Shown piece after piece: positions 35,272 to 43,595 of a stretch of DNA of 64,000 nucleotides. Position 1 is the first letter of the stretch. Each line of letters opens with the position of its first letter. The stretch covers positions 1-64,000 of the forward strand of contig CAWULT010000006.1 of NCBI GenBank assembly GCA_963923455.1. The letters run 5' to 3'. Below the pieces are notes generated by a model. It was not told where the DNA came from. It searched no databases and saw only the letters and a program-made list of their open reading frames with translations. The stretch comes from CAWULT01 sp963923455. GTDB taxonomy: Bacteria; Acidobacteriota; Vicinamibacteria; Vicinamibacterales; UBA2999. Position numbers and translations under genes: made by a program.

Positions 35272-35825
35272 CAGCTGGTTCCTCTCGTCACGGTGGACGC
35301 CGCGTACCCGTGCTCGGCCACGATCGCGGCGCGGGCGCGGTAGAAATCCGGATCCTCGGGCGCCCAGGTGGCCAGTCCATCCACGTAGCGGTTGCACATG
35401 CAGAACACGGCGGCGATCAGCACCGTGTCGTGAATCTCCAGGTCGGTCGCCCCTGCGGCGCGCGCCCGCGCGACGTCGTCCGCCGTCACCTGCCGGCCGC
35501 CCTCCGCCGTCCTGGCGGCGATGGCCAGCAGGGCCTTCAGCTTCTCGCTGATGGGCGCCCGGGCCGGGTCGCGCTTGACGTCCAGCACCAGCCCTTCGTC
35601 CTGCAGGTGGTGCGCCGCGACCGCGCCGTGGATCGTCTGGCAGTACTGACAGTCGTTCTGCGACGACACGTAGGTCGCGATGAGCTCCCGTTCCCCTGGC
35701 GTCAGCGTGTGCGGACCGCGCAGCAGGACGTCCACCAGTTCGTTGAGCGGCCTGGCCGTCTCGGGACGGAACGCCATCGGCCCCCGGATGCCCGGCAGGC
35801 CCGGTGGCAGGTCGATATGGGCCAT
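35271..35825 (-). CDS. AhpD-like carboxymuconolactone decarboxylase family protein
   Basis: A 184-residue peroxidase-related protein. The redox site is GERELIATYVSSQNDCQYCQ, i.e. CxYC preceded by a conserved Glu and followed by His. AhpD-like proteins reduce peroxides by a CxxC thiol. Its stop overlaps the TonB-receptor ATG. A paralogue with 55-60% visible similarity lies 103 nt upstream (35929-36492). Confidence 0.87.
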   Translation of the reverse strand: MAHIDLPPGLPGIRGPMAFRPETARPLNELVDVLLRGPHTLTPGERELIATYVSSQNDCQYCQTIHGAVAAHHLQDEGLVLDVKRDPARAPISEKLKALLAIAARTAEGGRQVTADDVARARAAGATDLEIHDTVLIAAVFCMCNRYVDGLATWAPEDPDFYRARAAIVAEHGYAASTVTRGTS

Positions 35826-35928
35826 GAATCCTCGCGTCAGTCCCGGGACGTCGCCGTCTCGATGCGCGGGCGGCGCGTGCCAGGCTGTGGGTTGGCGTCG
35901 ACGCCGGGCGGGAAGCACGACGCCACGT

Positions 35929-36492
35929 TCAGCGGGGCCCCGCGCCGGCCGCCTCCGGCGGACGCACGTAGCCCTGCTTCGCCATCCGCTGCCCCATCGC
36001 GTCGTACGCGGCCTCGTCTGTCGGCGTGACCGTGGCCAGCCCGTCGACGTAGCGATTGAACATGCAGAAGGCCGCGGCGATGAGGACGGTGTCGTGGATC
36101 TCGACGTCGGTCGCACCCTGGGCCCTGGCGGCGGCGACATCGGCGGCCGTCACCCGCCTGCCCCCTTCCTGGACCCTGGCCGCGATGGCGAGCAGCGCCT
36201 TGAGCTTCGGCGACACGGCCGCCGTGCGGTAGTCCGCGCGCACGGCGTCGACGAGCGCATAATCGCCGCCGAGGTGATGCGCGGCGGCGGCGCGGTGGCT
36301 CAGTTGGCAGAAGTCACAGTCGTTGCGCGAGGACACGAACGTCGCGATCATCTCGCGCTCGCCGCTCGTCAGGGTGTTGGGGCCGCGCAGCAGCACCTCG
36401 GCCAGCTCGCGCATGGGCTTCGCCGTCTCGGGCCTGAAGGCGAACGCGCTGGAGATGCCGGGCAGGTCGACGGGCAGGGCGATGTGTGGCAC
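35929..36492 (-). CDS. AhpD-like protein, paralogue of the previous gene
   Basis: A 187-residue AhpD-type protein starting at GTG. The redox site reads CDFC in SSRNDCDFCQLSHRAAAAHHL. Its sequence aligns with the downstream gene from PDLPGI-like DLPGISSAFAFRPETAKPMREL to FNRYVDGLATVTP, showing a tandem duplication. The two are probably first in the receptor/carrier operon. A TAGAAT hexamer lies 8 nt before the start. Confidence 0.85.
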   Translation of the reverse strand: MPHIALPVDLPGISSAFAFRPETAKPMRELAEVLLRGPNTLTSGEREMIATFVSSRNDCDFCQLSHRAAAAHHLGGDYALVDAVRADYRTAAVSPKLKALLAIAARVQEGGRRVTAADVAAARAQGATDVEIHDTVLIAAAFCMFNRYVDGLATVTPTDEAAYDAMGQRMAKQGYVRPPEAAGAGPR

Positions 36493-36556
36493 AGGCCGCG
36501 ATTCTAGGTGCCGCGGCTGGGACCCTCAATACTGCGAAGAGAGTAGACGGGGCGGT

Positions 36557-37162
36557 CTAGTGTGAACGCATGAGGTCGTCGTACTCGCCCGGCGTGTCGA
36601 CGTCGATCAGGCAGCGGTCGTCGTCGACCGGCTCGTTCCAGATCTCGGCCTCGTGCGCGCGCACGACGCTCTTGGCGCCGTGTGCGAGCGGTGCCGCGCG
36701 CAGGTCGTCGAACAGGCGCCGGTCGAAGAGCACGGGGTGCCCGTGCGCCTCGCCACGCGCCGGCCGGACGATTGGCGCCTGCGTGCGGCGCCAGGCGTCG
36801 AGGACGCGCCGCACGACGCCCGCCGTGATGCCGGGCACGTCGACGAGCGTCATCAACACGGCTTCGGTCGACTGCTCCACGACCGCGTCGAGGCCGACGA
36901 GCAGCGACGACAGCTGGCCGCGGGCGGGATCGGGATTGCGGACGCACCGCGCGACGCCCGAGGCCCCCTGGTCCGCCCGCACCGCCGCGTCGATGGCGTC
37001 GTGCGCGGTCCCCGTCACCACGATCACGCGCGTGATGCCGGCGTCGGCGAACGCGCGGACGATCTGCACCACGAACGGCAGGCCGCCCGGTGCCGTCAGC
37101 AGGGCCTTCGGGGACCCCATCCGGCTCGACGCGCCGGCCGCCAGGACCACCGCGGGTACCAT
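36557..37162 (-). CDS. mocA: MocA-like molybdenum cofactor nucleotidyltransferase
   Basis: A 201-residue MobA-like NTP transferase. The nucleotide-binding loop is LAAGASSRMGSPKAL at residues 7-21; VDVPGITAGVVRRVL and GHPVLFDRRLFDDL are further signatures. MocA cytidylates molybdopterin for xanthine-dehydrogenase-type enzymes, but related proteins use other substrates. Its TACGAT box is 5 nt before the ATG. It lies far from moaD/moaE, and no molybdoenzyme gene is in the window. Confidence 0.85.
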   Translation of the reverse strand: MVPAVVLAAGASSRMGSPKALLTAPGGLPFVVQIVRAFADAGITRVIVVTGTAHDAIDAAVRADQGASGVARCVRNPDPARGQLSSLLVGLDAVVEQSTEAVLMTLVDVPGITAGVVRRVLDAWRRTQAPIVRPARGEAHGHPVLFDRRLFDDLRAAPLAHGAKSVVRAHEAEIWNEPVDDDRCLIDVDTPGEYDDLMRSH

Positions 37163-37378
37163 GACCCATCGTAGCCCGGCCCCCGCGAGAACGGCCGAAA
37201 ATCCGGGAAAGTCGGGGTGGTCCGTAGCTTGACTTCGCATCCCGGACTCCCTACACTGGCCCATCCTTCAGGCCGACGCGCGGCGGTTCGCGACCATTCT
37301 TCGTGGCCTCATGCGTCCGCTCAGGCGGTCTTTCGCGCCTGGGGTGTCTCACGGATAGCGCATCGGAGGCGCACGGCT

Positions 37379-37585
37379 ATGGCGAATGGCACGATCGCAC
37401 GGCTTCTCATCGACAAGGGATTCGGCTTCATCCGTGACGAGGGAGGCACCGAACACTTCTTTCACCGCAGCGCGGTTCGTGGGGCGGTGTTCGAACTGCT
37501 GCGGGAAGGACAGCGGGTGGAGTTCCAGCCCGAGGACTCCGCCAAGGGCCCGCGCGCCGGTGACGTCCGCCTGATCGAGGGCTGA
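37379..37585 (+). CDS. Cold-shock domain protein
   Basis: A 68-residue single cold-shock domain that binds single-stranded RNA or DNA. RNP1 is KGFGFIRDE (normally KGFGFI) and RNP2 is EHFFHRSAV in place of VFVHFS. GGAGG sits 11 nt upstream of the ATG. It is a short CspA-type member with a slightly unusual RNP2. A stem-loop terminator follows. Confidence 0.9.
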   Translation: MANGTIARLLIDKGFGFIRDEGGTEHFFHRSAVRGAVFELLREGQRVEFQPEDSAKGPRAGDVRLIEG

Positions 37586-37612
37586 CGCCCCGCCCGCGCA
37601 CCCGCAAGACCT

Positions 37613-37636
37613 GCCCGGTCCGCTCGAGGACCGGGC
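37613..37636 (+). terminator. Intrinsic-type terminator after cold-shock gene
   Basis: A 9-bp perfect stem (37613-37621 with 37628-37636) and 6-nt loop GCTCGA follow the cold-shock gene by 28 nt. The following TTCTCC tail is only weakly U-rich. Confidence 0.65.
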
Positions 37637-37723
37637 TTCTCCGCTGTCAGGCTTCTTCCGACACGCCAGCCCCGACCGTGGCGCGCGTGGTTCAGGCTTC
37701 TGGGCCTGCGCCTGCATGCCGGC

Positions 37724-38440
37724 TCACGAGAACCAGCGACGCCAGCCCGACTCCGGCGTGAGTTCGCCCGATCCCGGCTGCCACGTCAGCACCGTTCGCG
37801 CGACGTCGCGCGCAAAGGCCTTCTCTGCCGTGAGTACGAGCACCGACAGGCGCCGGCGCTCCACGATGCGCGTGACCGTGTCGGCGAACGCCGCGACGTC
37901 GCCGCCCTGCAGCGTGGCCGTGGGGTGTTCGAGCAGCAGCAGGTCGGGGCCGAGGGCGAGCGTCCGGCCCAGCCGCAGGCGTGCCCGCTGCGGTGGCGTC
38001 AGCGTCTCGGTGACCTGGCTGAGCTCGGCTGGCGACAGGCCGACTTCGTCGGCCAGGCCCCGCACCCGCGCGCGCACGTCGTCGGAGAGCGACTCCACGG
38101 CCAGCGACAGCGGGATGGCGAGATTCTGCTCGGCCGTGAACTGCTCGACGAACACCGTCCGCTCGCTGAACAGGCCGAAGCGCTCGAGCGACGTCAACCA
38201 GGCGTCGGCATTCGGGATGTCTCGCGTGTCGCGGCCGAAGGCGATCACCTGCCCGGCGTCGGGCACGGTCGACCCGGTGATCAGGTCGACCAGCACCTGC
38301 GCGGCCTCGCGGTCGAGCCCGATCAGCGCCTTCGACTCGGCGTGCGCGAGGTCGAGCGCCTTCACGCGCAGCGGACGCAGCCCGCGATAGTCCTTCACGA
38401 CGGACCGCAGGCTGACGACGACCGCGCCCGCGTCAGACAC
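37724..38440 (-). CDS. Degenerate ABC-type ATPase-like protein
   Basis: A 238-residue protein with an ABC ATPase fold: LITGSTVPDAGQVIAFG follows the P-loop position and TLTPPQRARLRLGRTLALGPDLLLLEHPTA occupies the signature/Walker B region. Key residues are lost: residues 41-48 read GLDREAAQ rather than GxxGxGK(S/T), LSGGQ is LTPPQ, Walker B DE is EH and the switch His is Ala. It is therefore likely unable to hydrolyse ATP. It overlaps the PHP gene start by 8 bp. Role unknown; pseudo-ATPase scaffolding is possible. Confidence 0.8.
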   Translation of the reverse strand: MSDAGAVVVSLRSVVKDYRGLRPLRVKALDLAHAESKALIGLDREAAQVLVDLITGSTVPDAGQVIAFGRDTRDIPNADAWLTSLERFGLFSERTVFVEQFTAEQNLAIPLSLAVESLSDDVRARVRGLADEVGLSPAELSQVTETLTPPQRARLRLGRTLALGPDLLLLEHPTATLQGGDVAAFADTVTRIVERRRLSVLVLTAEKAFARDVARTVLTWQPGSGELTPESGWRRWFS

Positions 38441-39257
38441 CGTGCCGCGCGGCGCGCAGCCTGGCCCAGGCGTCGGCCGGCAGCGTCACCGACCCCGGCG
38501 ACGGCGCGTGGCTCGCATCGCCGTGGAAGTCCGACCCGCCCGTGACCAGCAGCCCCAGGTCAGCGGCGAGACCGGAATAGTGCGCCACGAGCTCGGCGTC
38601 GTGGTCCCAGTGGAACACCTCGAGCGCGTCGAGGCCGGCGTCGCGCAGTTCGGGAATGCGTTTCGCCACCTTGGTGCGGGCCGGATGCGCGAGCGACACC
38701 AGCCCGCCGCCCTTGTGGACCACGTCGATCACGACCTCGGGCGTGGGGCCGATGCGGGGCACGAACGCCTGGCACCCGTCCCCGAGCCATTCGTCGAAGG
38801 CCTCCTGCAGCGAGGCGACGTGGCCGGCCGCGAGCATCGCGCGGGCCAGCACCGGCCGCCCGATCGCGCGGCCGGGCTGCGAGCGGACGACGTCGACCAT
38901 CGGGCCCACGTCGATCGGCACACCCAGCTCGGCGAGCCGCTCGCCGATCAGTTCGATGCGGCGGATGCGCGCCTCGCGCTGCACCGCCAGGAACTCGAGG
39001 AACGACGGCTCGTCCGGGTCGATGAAGTACCCGAGCATGTGCACGTCGCGGCCCGCGTCGACGGCGGTGATCTCGATGCCGGGCACCGCCTCGATCCCGC
39101 GCGCCCTCGCGAGCGACCGGACCTCGGCCACCGCCGCGGTGGTGTCGTGATCGGTGACCGCCATCACGGTCAGACCGGCGGCCGCGGCCTTGTCGACGAG
39201 TTCGAGCGGAGTGGAGAGACCGTCGGACGCGGTCGTGTGCAGGTGCAGATCGATCAT
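38433..39257 (-). CDS. PHP domain phosphoesterase
   Basis: A 274-residue PHP protein. The metal ligands are visible in DLHLHTTASDG, TDHDTTAAV, GIEITA, VSLAHPAR and SDFHGDASH. The closest known type is the YciV/RNase AM group, which acts on 5'-ends or 3',5'-bisphosphates. Its ATG overlaps the Fur-ferritin stop (ATGA). It is cytosolic and probably binds Mn2+ or Fe2+. Confidence 0.9.
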   Translation of the reverse strand: MIDLHLHTTASDGLSTPLELVDKAAAAGLTVMAVTDHDTTAAVAEVRSLARARGIEAVPGIEITAVDAGRDVHMLGYFIDPDEPSFLEFLAVQREARIRRIELIGERLAELGVPIDVGPMVDVVRSQPGRAIGRPVLARAMLAAGHVASLQEAFDEWLGDGCQAFVPRIGPTPEVVIDVVHKGGGLVSLAHPARTKVAKRIPELRDAGLDALEVFHWDHDAELVAHYSGLAADLGLLVTGGSDFHGDASHAPSPGSVTLPADAWARLRAARHGV

Positions 39258-40234
39258 CGCGTGCGGGGGCGCGGCCCCGCGGCGGCGCGAGCGAGCTTCT
39301 CGGGCCGGTCCTGGCGTTTGACGAGGGACCGGTACTCGCGCTCGAGCAGCTCCAGATGATCCCGTTCCTCGTCGGCGAACTCGAGGAAGATCTGCTTGCC
39401 CTCGGAGTCCTCGAACTGCTCGCCGTACTTCTTGAAGAAGCTGTGCGATCCGCGCTCGCATCGGATGCCGATGAGCAGCGCCTGCTGGTCGTTGACGCCC
39501 TTGAGCAGCTGCTCCGCGCCCTCGGCGAAGATCCCGTTGGCCGCGCCCTTGAAGAACAGGAACGTCGGCCGCGATTCGAGCACGGGGTCGCGTCGCAGCA
39601 GCTCGGCGTAGCGTTCCTCCAGCTTCGCCAGGTGCGACTTCTCCTCGAGCGCCAGGTGCTGGAAGACCTTGCGCCCCTGCGCGTCCTTGGTGACCCGCGC
39701 GGCCCGGGTGTAGAACTCGAGGCCGCTCCGCTCGGTGGCGATCGCGATGCGCAGTGCGTCGCGCGCGAACACCAGGTCGGTGTGGCCGTCGTGCGCGGTG
39801 ACCGTCCGGCCCGCCTGGCAGTCCTCGCAGGCGCCGTAGATCTGCACCACGCTCTGCGCCACGTTGAAGCGCCGCGCGACGGCGACCTCCTCGACGAGCG
39901 ACTCGATGTCGGAGCTGAGGAACTCGAACGAGCGATGGCAGGTCTTGCAGATCAGGTGGAAGTGGCGGGGCTGCCGGTACGAATGCTCGAACCGGAACCG
40001 GCCCTCGCCGAAGTCCACCTTGCGCGCGATCCCGGCGTCCACCATCCACTGCAGCGTGCGGTAGACGGTGGCGCGGCTGATCCGATGGTCGTCCCGGCGG
40101 ATGACGTCGACGAGGTCGTCGGCGCTGAGGTGCCCTTCCTGGCGCAGGAAGACGTTGACGATCTGCTCCCGCTTGCTGGAGCGCTTACCGCCAGCCGGCT
40201 TCAGTCTGCTGAGATCGGGAACCGCCGTTGCCAC
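39254..40234 (-). CDS. Fur-family regulator fused to a rubrerythrin-like diiron domain
   Basis: A 326-residue chimera. Residues 15-150 are a Fur-family repressor: SADDLVDVIRRDDHRISRATVYRTL is the DNA-binding helix pair; HFHLIC and Cys96/Cys99, Cys136/Cys139 form the structural zinc site. Residues 155-305 are ferritin-like: Glu168, Glu198-KS-His201, Glu260 and Glu290-RD-His293 match the E, ExxH, E, ExxH diiron pattern. It probably senses iron or peroxide directly and controls nearby genes. It lies 27 nt after erpA and overlaps the PHP gene. Confidence 0.88.
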   Translation of the reverse strand: MATAVPDLSRLKPAGGKRSSKREQIVNVFLRQEGHLSADDLVDVIRRDDHRISRATVYRTLQWMVDAGIARKVDFGEGRFRFEHSYRQPRHFHLICKTCHRSFEFLSSDIESLVEEVAVARRFNVAQSVVQIYGACEDCQAGRTVTAHDGHTDLVFARDALRIAIATERSGLEFYTRAARVTKDAQGRKVFQHLALEEKSHLAKLEERYAELLRRDPVLESRPTFLFFKGAANGIFAEGAEQLLKGVNDQQALLIGIRCERGSHSFFKKYGEQFEDSEGKQIFLEFADEERDHLELLEREYRSLVKRQDRPEKLARAAAGPRPRTR

Positions 40235-40261
40235 GCTGCCCGCCGGGACGTCTGAGGGTGA

Positions 40262-40612
40262 CTAGTGGTGGTGACCGCCGCCTTCGCCGTCGACGCTGAA
40301 CGACGACCCGCACCCGCAGGTGGACGTGGCGTTCGGGTTGCGGATCGTGAAGCCGCCGCCCGTGACGGTGTCGACGAAGTCGACCTCCGCGCCCTTCAGG
40401 TAGCTGACGCTGACCGGATCGACGAACAGCTTGATGCCGTTCGATTCGAACACCTGATCGCCGACGCCGCCGCCCTCCTCGATCATGAGGCCGTACTGGA
40501 AACCGGAGCAGCCGCCGCCCTGCACGAACACGCGCAGGCCGCTGGTCTCCTTGCCCTCTTCCACGAGCAGCTCGGTGATCTTGGTCGCCGCCGCTGGAGA
40601 AACGTTGATCAT
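40262..40612 (-). CDS. erpA: Iron-sulfur cluster insertion protein ErpA/IscA family
   Basis: A 116-residue A-type carrier that accepts Fe-S clusters and passes them to apoproteins. The conserved cysteines are Cys35 in GGGCSGFQY, Cys99 and Cys101 in TCGCGSSF. An unusual GEGGGHHH tail follows and might add a metal site. GAGGAG lies 9 nt before the ATG. It is the first gene of the operon containing the Fur-ferritin regulator, which suggests iron-controlled expression. Confidence 0.95.
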   Translation of the reverse strand: MINVSPAAATKITELLVEEGKETSGLRVFVQGGGCSGFQYGLMIEEGGGVGDQVFESNGIKLFVDPVSVSYLKGAEVDFVDTVTGGGFTIRNPNATSTCGCGSSFSVDGEGGGHHH

Positions 40613-40641
40613 CGCTGGTGACTCCTCGAGTGTGTCGGGCC

Positions 40642-40647
40642 ATTATA
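40642..40647 (-). promoter_or_regulatory. -10 box of the erpA operon
   Basis: A perfect TATAAT on the minus strand (40647-40642) lies 29 nt before the erpA ATG, with a GAGGAG ribosome site in between. A clear -35 is not seen. This is the most likely operon promoter and the place to look for a Fur box. Confidence 0.5.
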
Positions 40648-40693
40648 GCCCAGAAATACGACCATTCGGGGCGTATAGGCCAAGTCTCTGATT

Positions 40694-42223
40694 CTAGGAC
40701 ATTTCCGAGGCCATCGCAGCCAGCTCTCCGGCCGACGCCCGCTCGACGTCGCCGTGCAGGCTGTTGCCATGGGCGTCCATCGTCACGATGGCCGGGAAAT
40801 CCTCCACCTGCAGGTGCCACATGGCTTCGGGCGTGCCGAACTCGAGCAGCGAGACGCCGTCGACCTGCGTGATGGTCCGCGCGTAGAACTGGGCCGCTCC
40901 GCCGATCGCGTTCAGGTAGACGGCCCCGTGCTCCTTCAGCGCCGCCAGCGTCCTGCCGCCCATGCCGCCCTTGCCGATCACGGCGCGCACGCCGTAGCGG
41001 CGGATCACGTCGGCCTGGTACGGCTCCTCGCGGATGCTGGTCGTCGGGCCTGCGGCCGTCACGCGCCACCTGTCGCCGTCCTTGGCGACCACGGGGCCGC
41101 AGTGGTACAGCACGGCGCCGCGCAGGTCGACCGGCGGCTCGTGGCTCATCAGGTGATGATGCACGGCGTCACGGCCCGTGTAGGCCCGCCCGGACACCAG
41201 CACGATGTCGCCGACCTTGAGCGACCGCACCGCTTCCTCGGTGAGCGGCGTCCGCAGCACCACTTCGCGGCCCGTCCGCTGGAAGCCCGCCTGATCGGCC
41301 ATCGCGAGCAGCGGGCTCGCCGGGTCGCGGTAGAGCCACCGCTTGATGGCCCCGGTCCGGGCGTCGAGCACGACGCCGAGGCGCCGGAAGGCCCAGCAGT
41401 CGTACGCCACCGACACGAAGAAGCTGGCCGGCAGGCGGTTCAGCGCGCCGATCTTGCAGCCGATGAGCGACACGGCGCCGCCGAAGCCCATCGTGCCGAC
41501 GCCCAGCTTGTTGATCTCGCCCATGATCCGGGCCTCGAGCCCGGCGAGCCGCGAGTCCGGGTTCACGTCGTCGAGCGTCCGGAACAACTGCTCCTTGGCG
41601 TGCACGTAGCCCGAGGTCCGGTCGCCGCCGATGCAGACGCCGATGGCGCCGGGCGCACAGCCCTTGCCCTGCGCGTGCCACACCGCGTGCAGGATGCACT
41701 TGCGAACGCCCTCGAGCGAGCGGTCGGCCCGGCCGAGGTTCGGCAGTTCGACGGGCAGCGCGTACTGCGAGTTCATGTTCTCGCAGCCGCCGCCCTTGAG
41801 AATCAGCTTCACCTCGATCTCGTCGTCGTTCTCCCACTGCTCGAAGTGGACGATCGGCGTGCCGGGCCCGAGGTTGTTGCCCGAATTCTCCCCGGTCAGC
41901 GAGTCGACGGAATTGGGGCGAAGCTTGCCGCGCTTGGTGGCCTCGGCCACGGCCTCGCGGATCAGCTTCTTCATGACGATCTGGTTCGCCCCGACCGGCG
42001 TCTTCACCTCGAACGTGGGCATGCCGGTGTCCTGGCAGATCGCGCCCTCGCCTTCGGCGGCCTGGTCGATGTTGAGCGCGATGATGTTCAGCGCCTGCGC
42101 CGACCGCGAGCCCGAGGCCTCCTGCCCCATGGCCACTTTCATCGCGGCTCGCACGTCCGGCGGCAGATCCGTGGAGGTGCGCACGACCAGGGACACGACG
42201 CTGTCGAAGAACGATGGAAGCAT
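40694..42223 (-). CDS. fumA: Class I fumarate hydratase (fused alpha and beta)
   Basis: A 509-residue iron-sulfur hydro-lyase interconverting fumarate and malate. The [4Fe-4S] cysteines lie in CQDTGMP, GGCENMNS and GVCIGGDR. A beta domain follows with IGKGGMGGRT and YLNAIGGAAQFYA. Fused architecture is as in enterobacterial FumA. A TATACT hexamer is 8 nt before the ATG. Tartrate dehydratase is a related alternative. Confidence 0.93.
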   Translation of the reverse strand: MLPSFFDSVVSLVVRTSTDLPPDVRAAMKVAMGQEASGSRSAQALNIIALNIDQAAEGEGAICQDTGMPTFEVKTPVGANQIVMKKLIREAVAEATKRGKLRPNSVDSLTGENSGNNLGPGTPIVHFEQWENDDEIEVKLILKGGGCENMNSQYALPVELPNLGRADRSLEGVRKCILHAVWHAQGKGCAPGAIGVCIGGDRTSGYVHAKEQLFRTLDDVNPDSRLAGLEARIMGEINKLGVGTMGFGGAVSLIGCKIGALNRLPASFFVSVAYDCWAFRRLGVVLDARTGAIKRWLYRDPASPLLAMADQAGFQRTGREVVLRTPLTEEAVRSLKVGDIVLVSGRAYTGRDAVHHHLMSHEPPVDLRGAVLYHCGPVVAKDGDRWRVTAAGPTTSIREEPYQADVIRRYGVRAVIGKGGMGGRTLAALKEHGAVYLNAIGGAAQFYARTITQVDGVSLLEFGTPEAMWHLQVEDFPAIVTMDAHGNSLHGDVERASAGELAAMASEMS

Positions 42224-42231
42224 AGACGGTC

Positions 42232-42239
42232 AGTATAAT
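42232..42239. promoter_or_regulatory. Overlapping divergent -10 boxes, fumarase / exported methyltransferase
   Basis: Minus-strand TATACT (42237-42232) precedes the fumarase gene by 8 nt, and plus-strand TATAAT (42234-42239) precedes the methyltransferase ATG by 17 nt. The two overlap within the 33-bp gap, so polymerase could serve only one direction at a time. Confidence 0.5.
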
Positions 42240-42256
42240 TTGATCCCGAGCACCGC

Positions 42257-42919
42257 ATGCCGCCACGGCTCCCCTGTCTCGCCGTTCTGCTCGCGGTGGC
42301 GGTGCCCATCGCCCTCTGGGCCCAGGCGCCGGCGTCGGGCGGCAACCGCCGCCTCTTCCCTCCGCAGGATCTCGGCCTGCTCGAAGGCCCCGACCGCGCC
42401 ACCTGGCAGCGCCCCGACCAGATCATGGACGCGCTGGGCATCGCCGACGGCGCGAGCGTGGCCGACATCGGCGCCGGCGCCGGCTGGTTCACGATCCGCC
42501 TGGCCCGGCGCGTCGGGCCGAACGGCACCGTCTACGCTCAGGACGTCCAGCGCCAGATGCTCGAGGCGATCCGGAGGCGCGTGGCGCGTGAGGGACTCCG
42601 CAACGTCCAGACCCGCCTCGGCCAGGGCAGCTCGCCGAATCTGCCGAGGGGCGCGCTCGATGCCGTGCTGGTCGTCGACGTCTACCCGGAAGTCGAGGAC
42701 CGCGTCGCGTTCCTGCGCAACCTGACCGTGTCGCTGCGTCCGGGCGGCCGGATCGGCATCGTCAACTACAAGCCAGGCGCCGGCGGTCCCGGGCCCGCGC
42801 CGGGCGAGGGCTTTCGCGTGGACCGGACCGTGGTGGAGAAGGACGCGATCGAGGCGGGCCTGCGGGTGCGCGCAACCGAGAACCTGCCCTACCAGTACTT
42901 GCTCGTCCTCGGCAGGTAG
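42257..42919 (+). CDS. Class I methyltransferase with an N-terminal signal peptide
   Basis: A 220-residue protein with a signal peptide (residues 1-24, ending LWAQAPA) followed by a SAM-binding fold: VADIGAGAGWFTIRLARRVGPNG (motif I) and LDAVLVVDVYPEVEDRVAF. A periplasmic SAM enzyme is unusual because SAM is not known to be available there. Either the leader is not cleaved or exported, or the protein has another ligand. It precedes bioY by 16 nt. Confidence 0.82.
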   Translation: MPPRLPCLAVLLAVAVPIALWAQAPASGGNRRLFPPQDLGLLEGPDRATWQRPDQIMDALGIADGASVADIGAGAGWFTIRLARRVGPNGTVYAQDVQRQMLEAIRRRVAREGLRNVQTRLGQGSSPNLPRGALDAVLVVDVYPEVEDRVAFLRNLTVSLRPGGRIGIVNYKPGAGGPGPAPGEGFRVDRTVVEKDAIEAGLRVRATENLPYQYLLVLGR

Positions 42920-42935
42920 GACACAATTTCGCCTC

Positions 42936-43595
42936 ATGGCATCCCTGTCTCCTGCTCCCGCCGGCCTGGGCCTCCGCGTCATCGATCGGCTGCGCCACCG
43001 TCCAGGAAGAGCCGGCCGGCTCGATCACGAGCCCGCCGTGCAGACGGCCTCCGTGCTGTTCATGGCGGTGCTGACGGCCGTGGCCGCGCAGGTCAGCATC
43101 CCGGTGCCGTTCTCGGCGGTGCCCTTCACGTTCCAGCCAACGGTGGTCCTGCTCGGCGGGCTCGTCCTCGGCGCGCGTCTCGGCGCCGCCAGCCAGTGCC
43201 TCTATCTGGCGGCAGGCATCGCCGGCCTGCCGGTGTTCGCCAGTTCGCTGACGCTGCCACCCGGCCTGCTGCGCCTGTTGGGGCCGACCGGCGGATTCCT
43301 GATGGCCTATCCGCTGGCCGCCTTCGTGACCGGCGCGCTCGCGCAGCGAGGGTTCGACCGCCGCTACCTGACCTCGGTGCTGGCGATGCTGGCCGGCATG
43401 GCGGTCATCTACGCCGGCGGCGCGGCGTGGCTGGGCCTGGCGGCACGCACGGTCGCCGGTGCCTCGGCCGTGGGTCTGCAGGCCGCCATCGCCACCGGCG
43501 TCGCACCGTTCGTGGTGGCGGACGTGTTCAAGATCGCGGCCGCGGCCGGCGCGGTGCCCGGGCTGTGGCGCCTGCTCGGCGCCCCCCGCGCCTAG
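42936..43595 (+). CDS. bioY: BioY biotin transporter S component
   Basis: A 219-residue membrane protein with about six helices. BioY signatures are TAVAAQVSIPVPFSAVPFTFQP and AGLPVFA in the helix-4 region, plus GPTGGFLMAYPLAAF. It imports biotin, usually with an energy-coupling factor (EcfA/EcfT); none is nearby, so it may use a shared module or act alone. No BirA box is visible upstream. Confidence 0.93.
   Translation: MASLSPAPAGLGLRVIDRLRHRPGRAGRLDHEPAVQTASVLFMAVLTAVAAQVSIPVPFSAVPFTFQPTVVLLGGLVLGARLGAASQCLYLAAGIAGLPVFASSLTLPPGLLRLLGPTGGFLMAYPLAAFVTGALAQRGFDRRYLTSVLAMLAGMAVIYAGGAAWLGLAARTVAGASAVGLQAAIATGVAPFVVADVFKIAAAAGAVPGLWRLLGAPRA

Noticed and set aside
32107..35343. 1078-residue plus-strand frame opposite the TonB receptor
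   Set aside because: Antisense frame caused by high GC in the third codon position; composition is Arg/His/Val-rich without motifs, while the minus strand encodes a full receptor.
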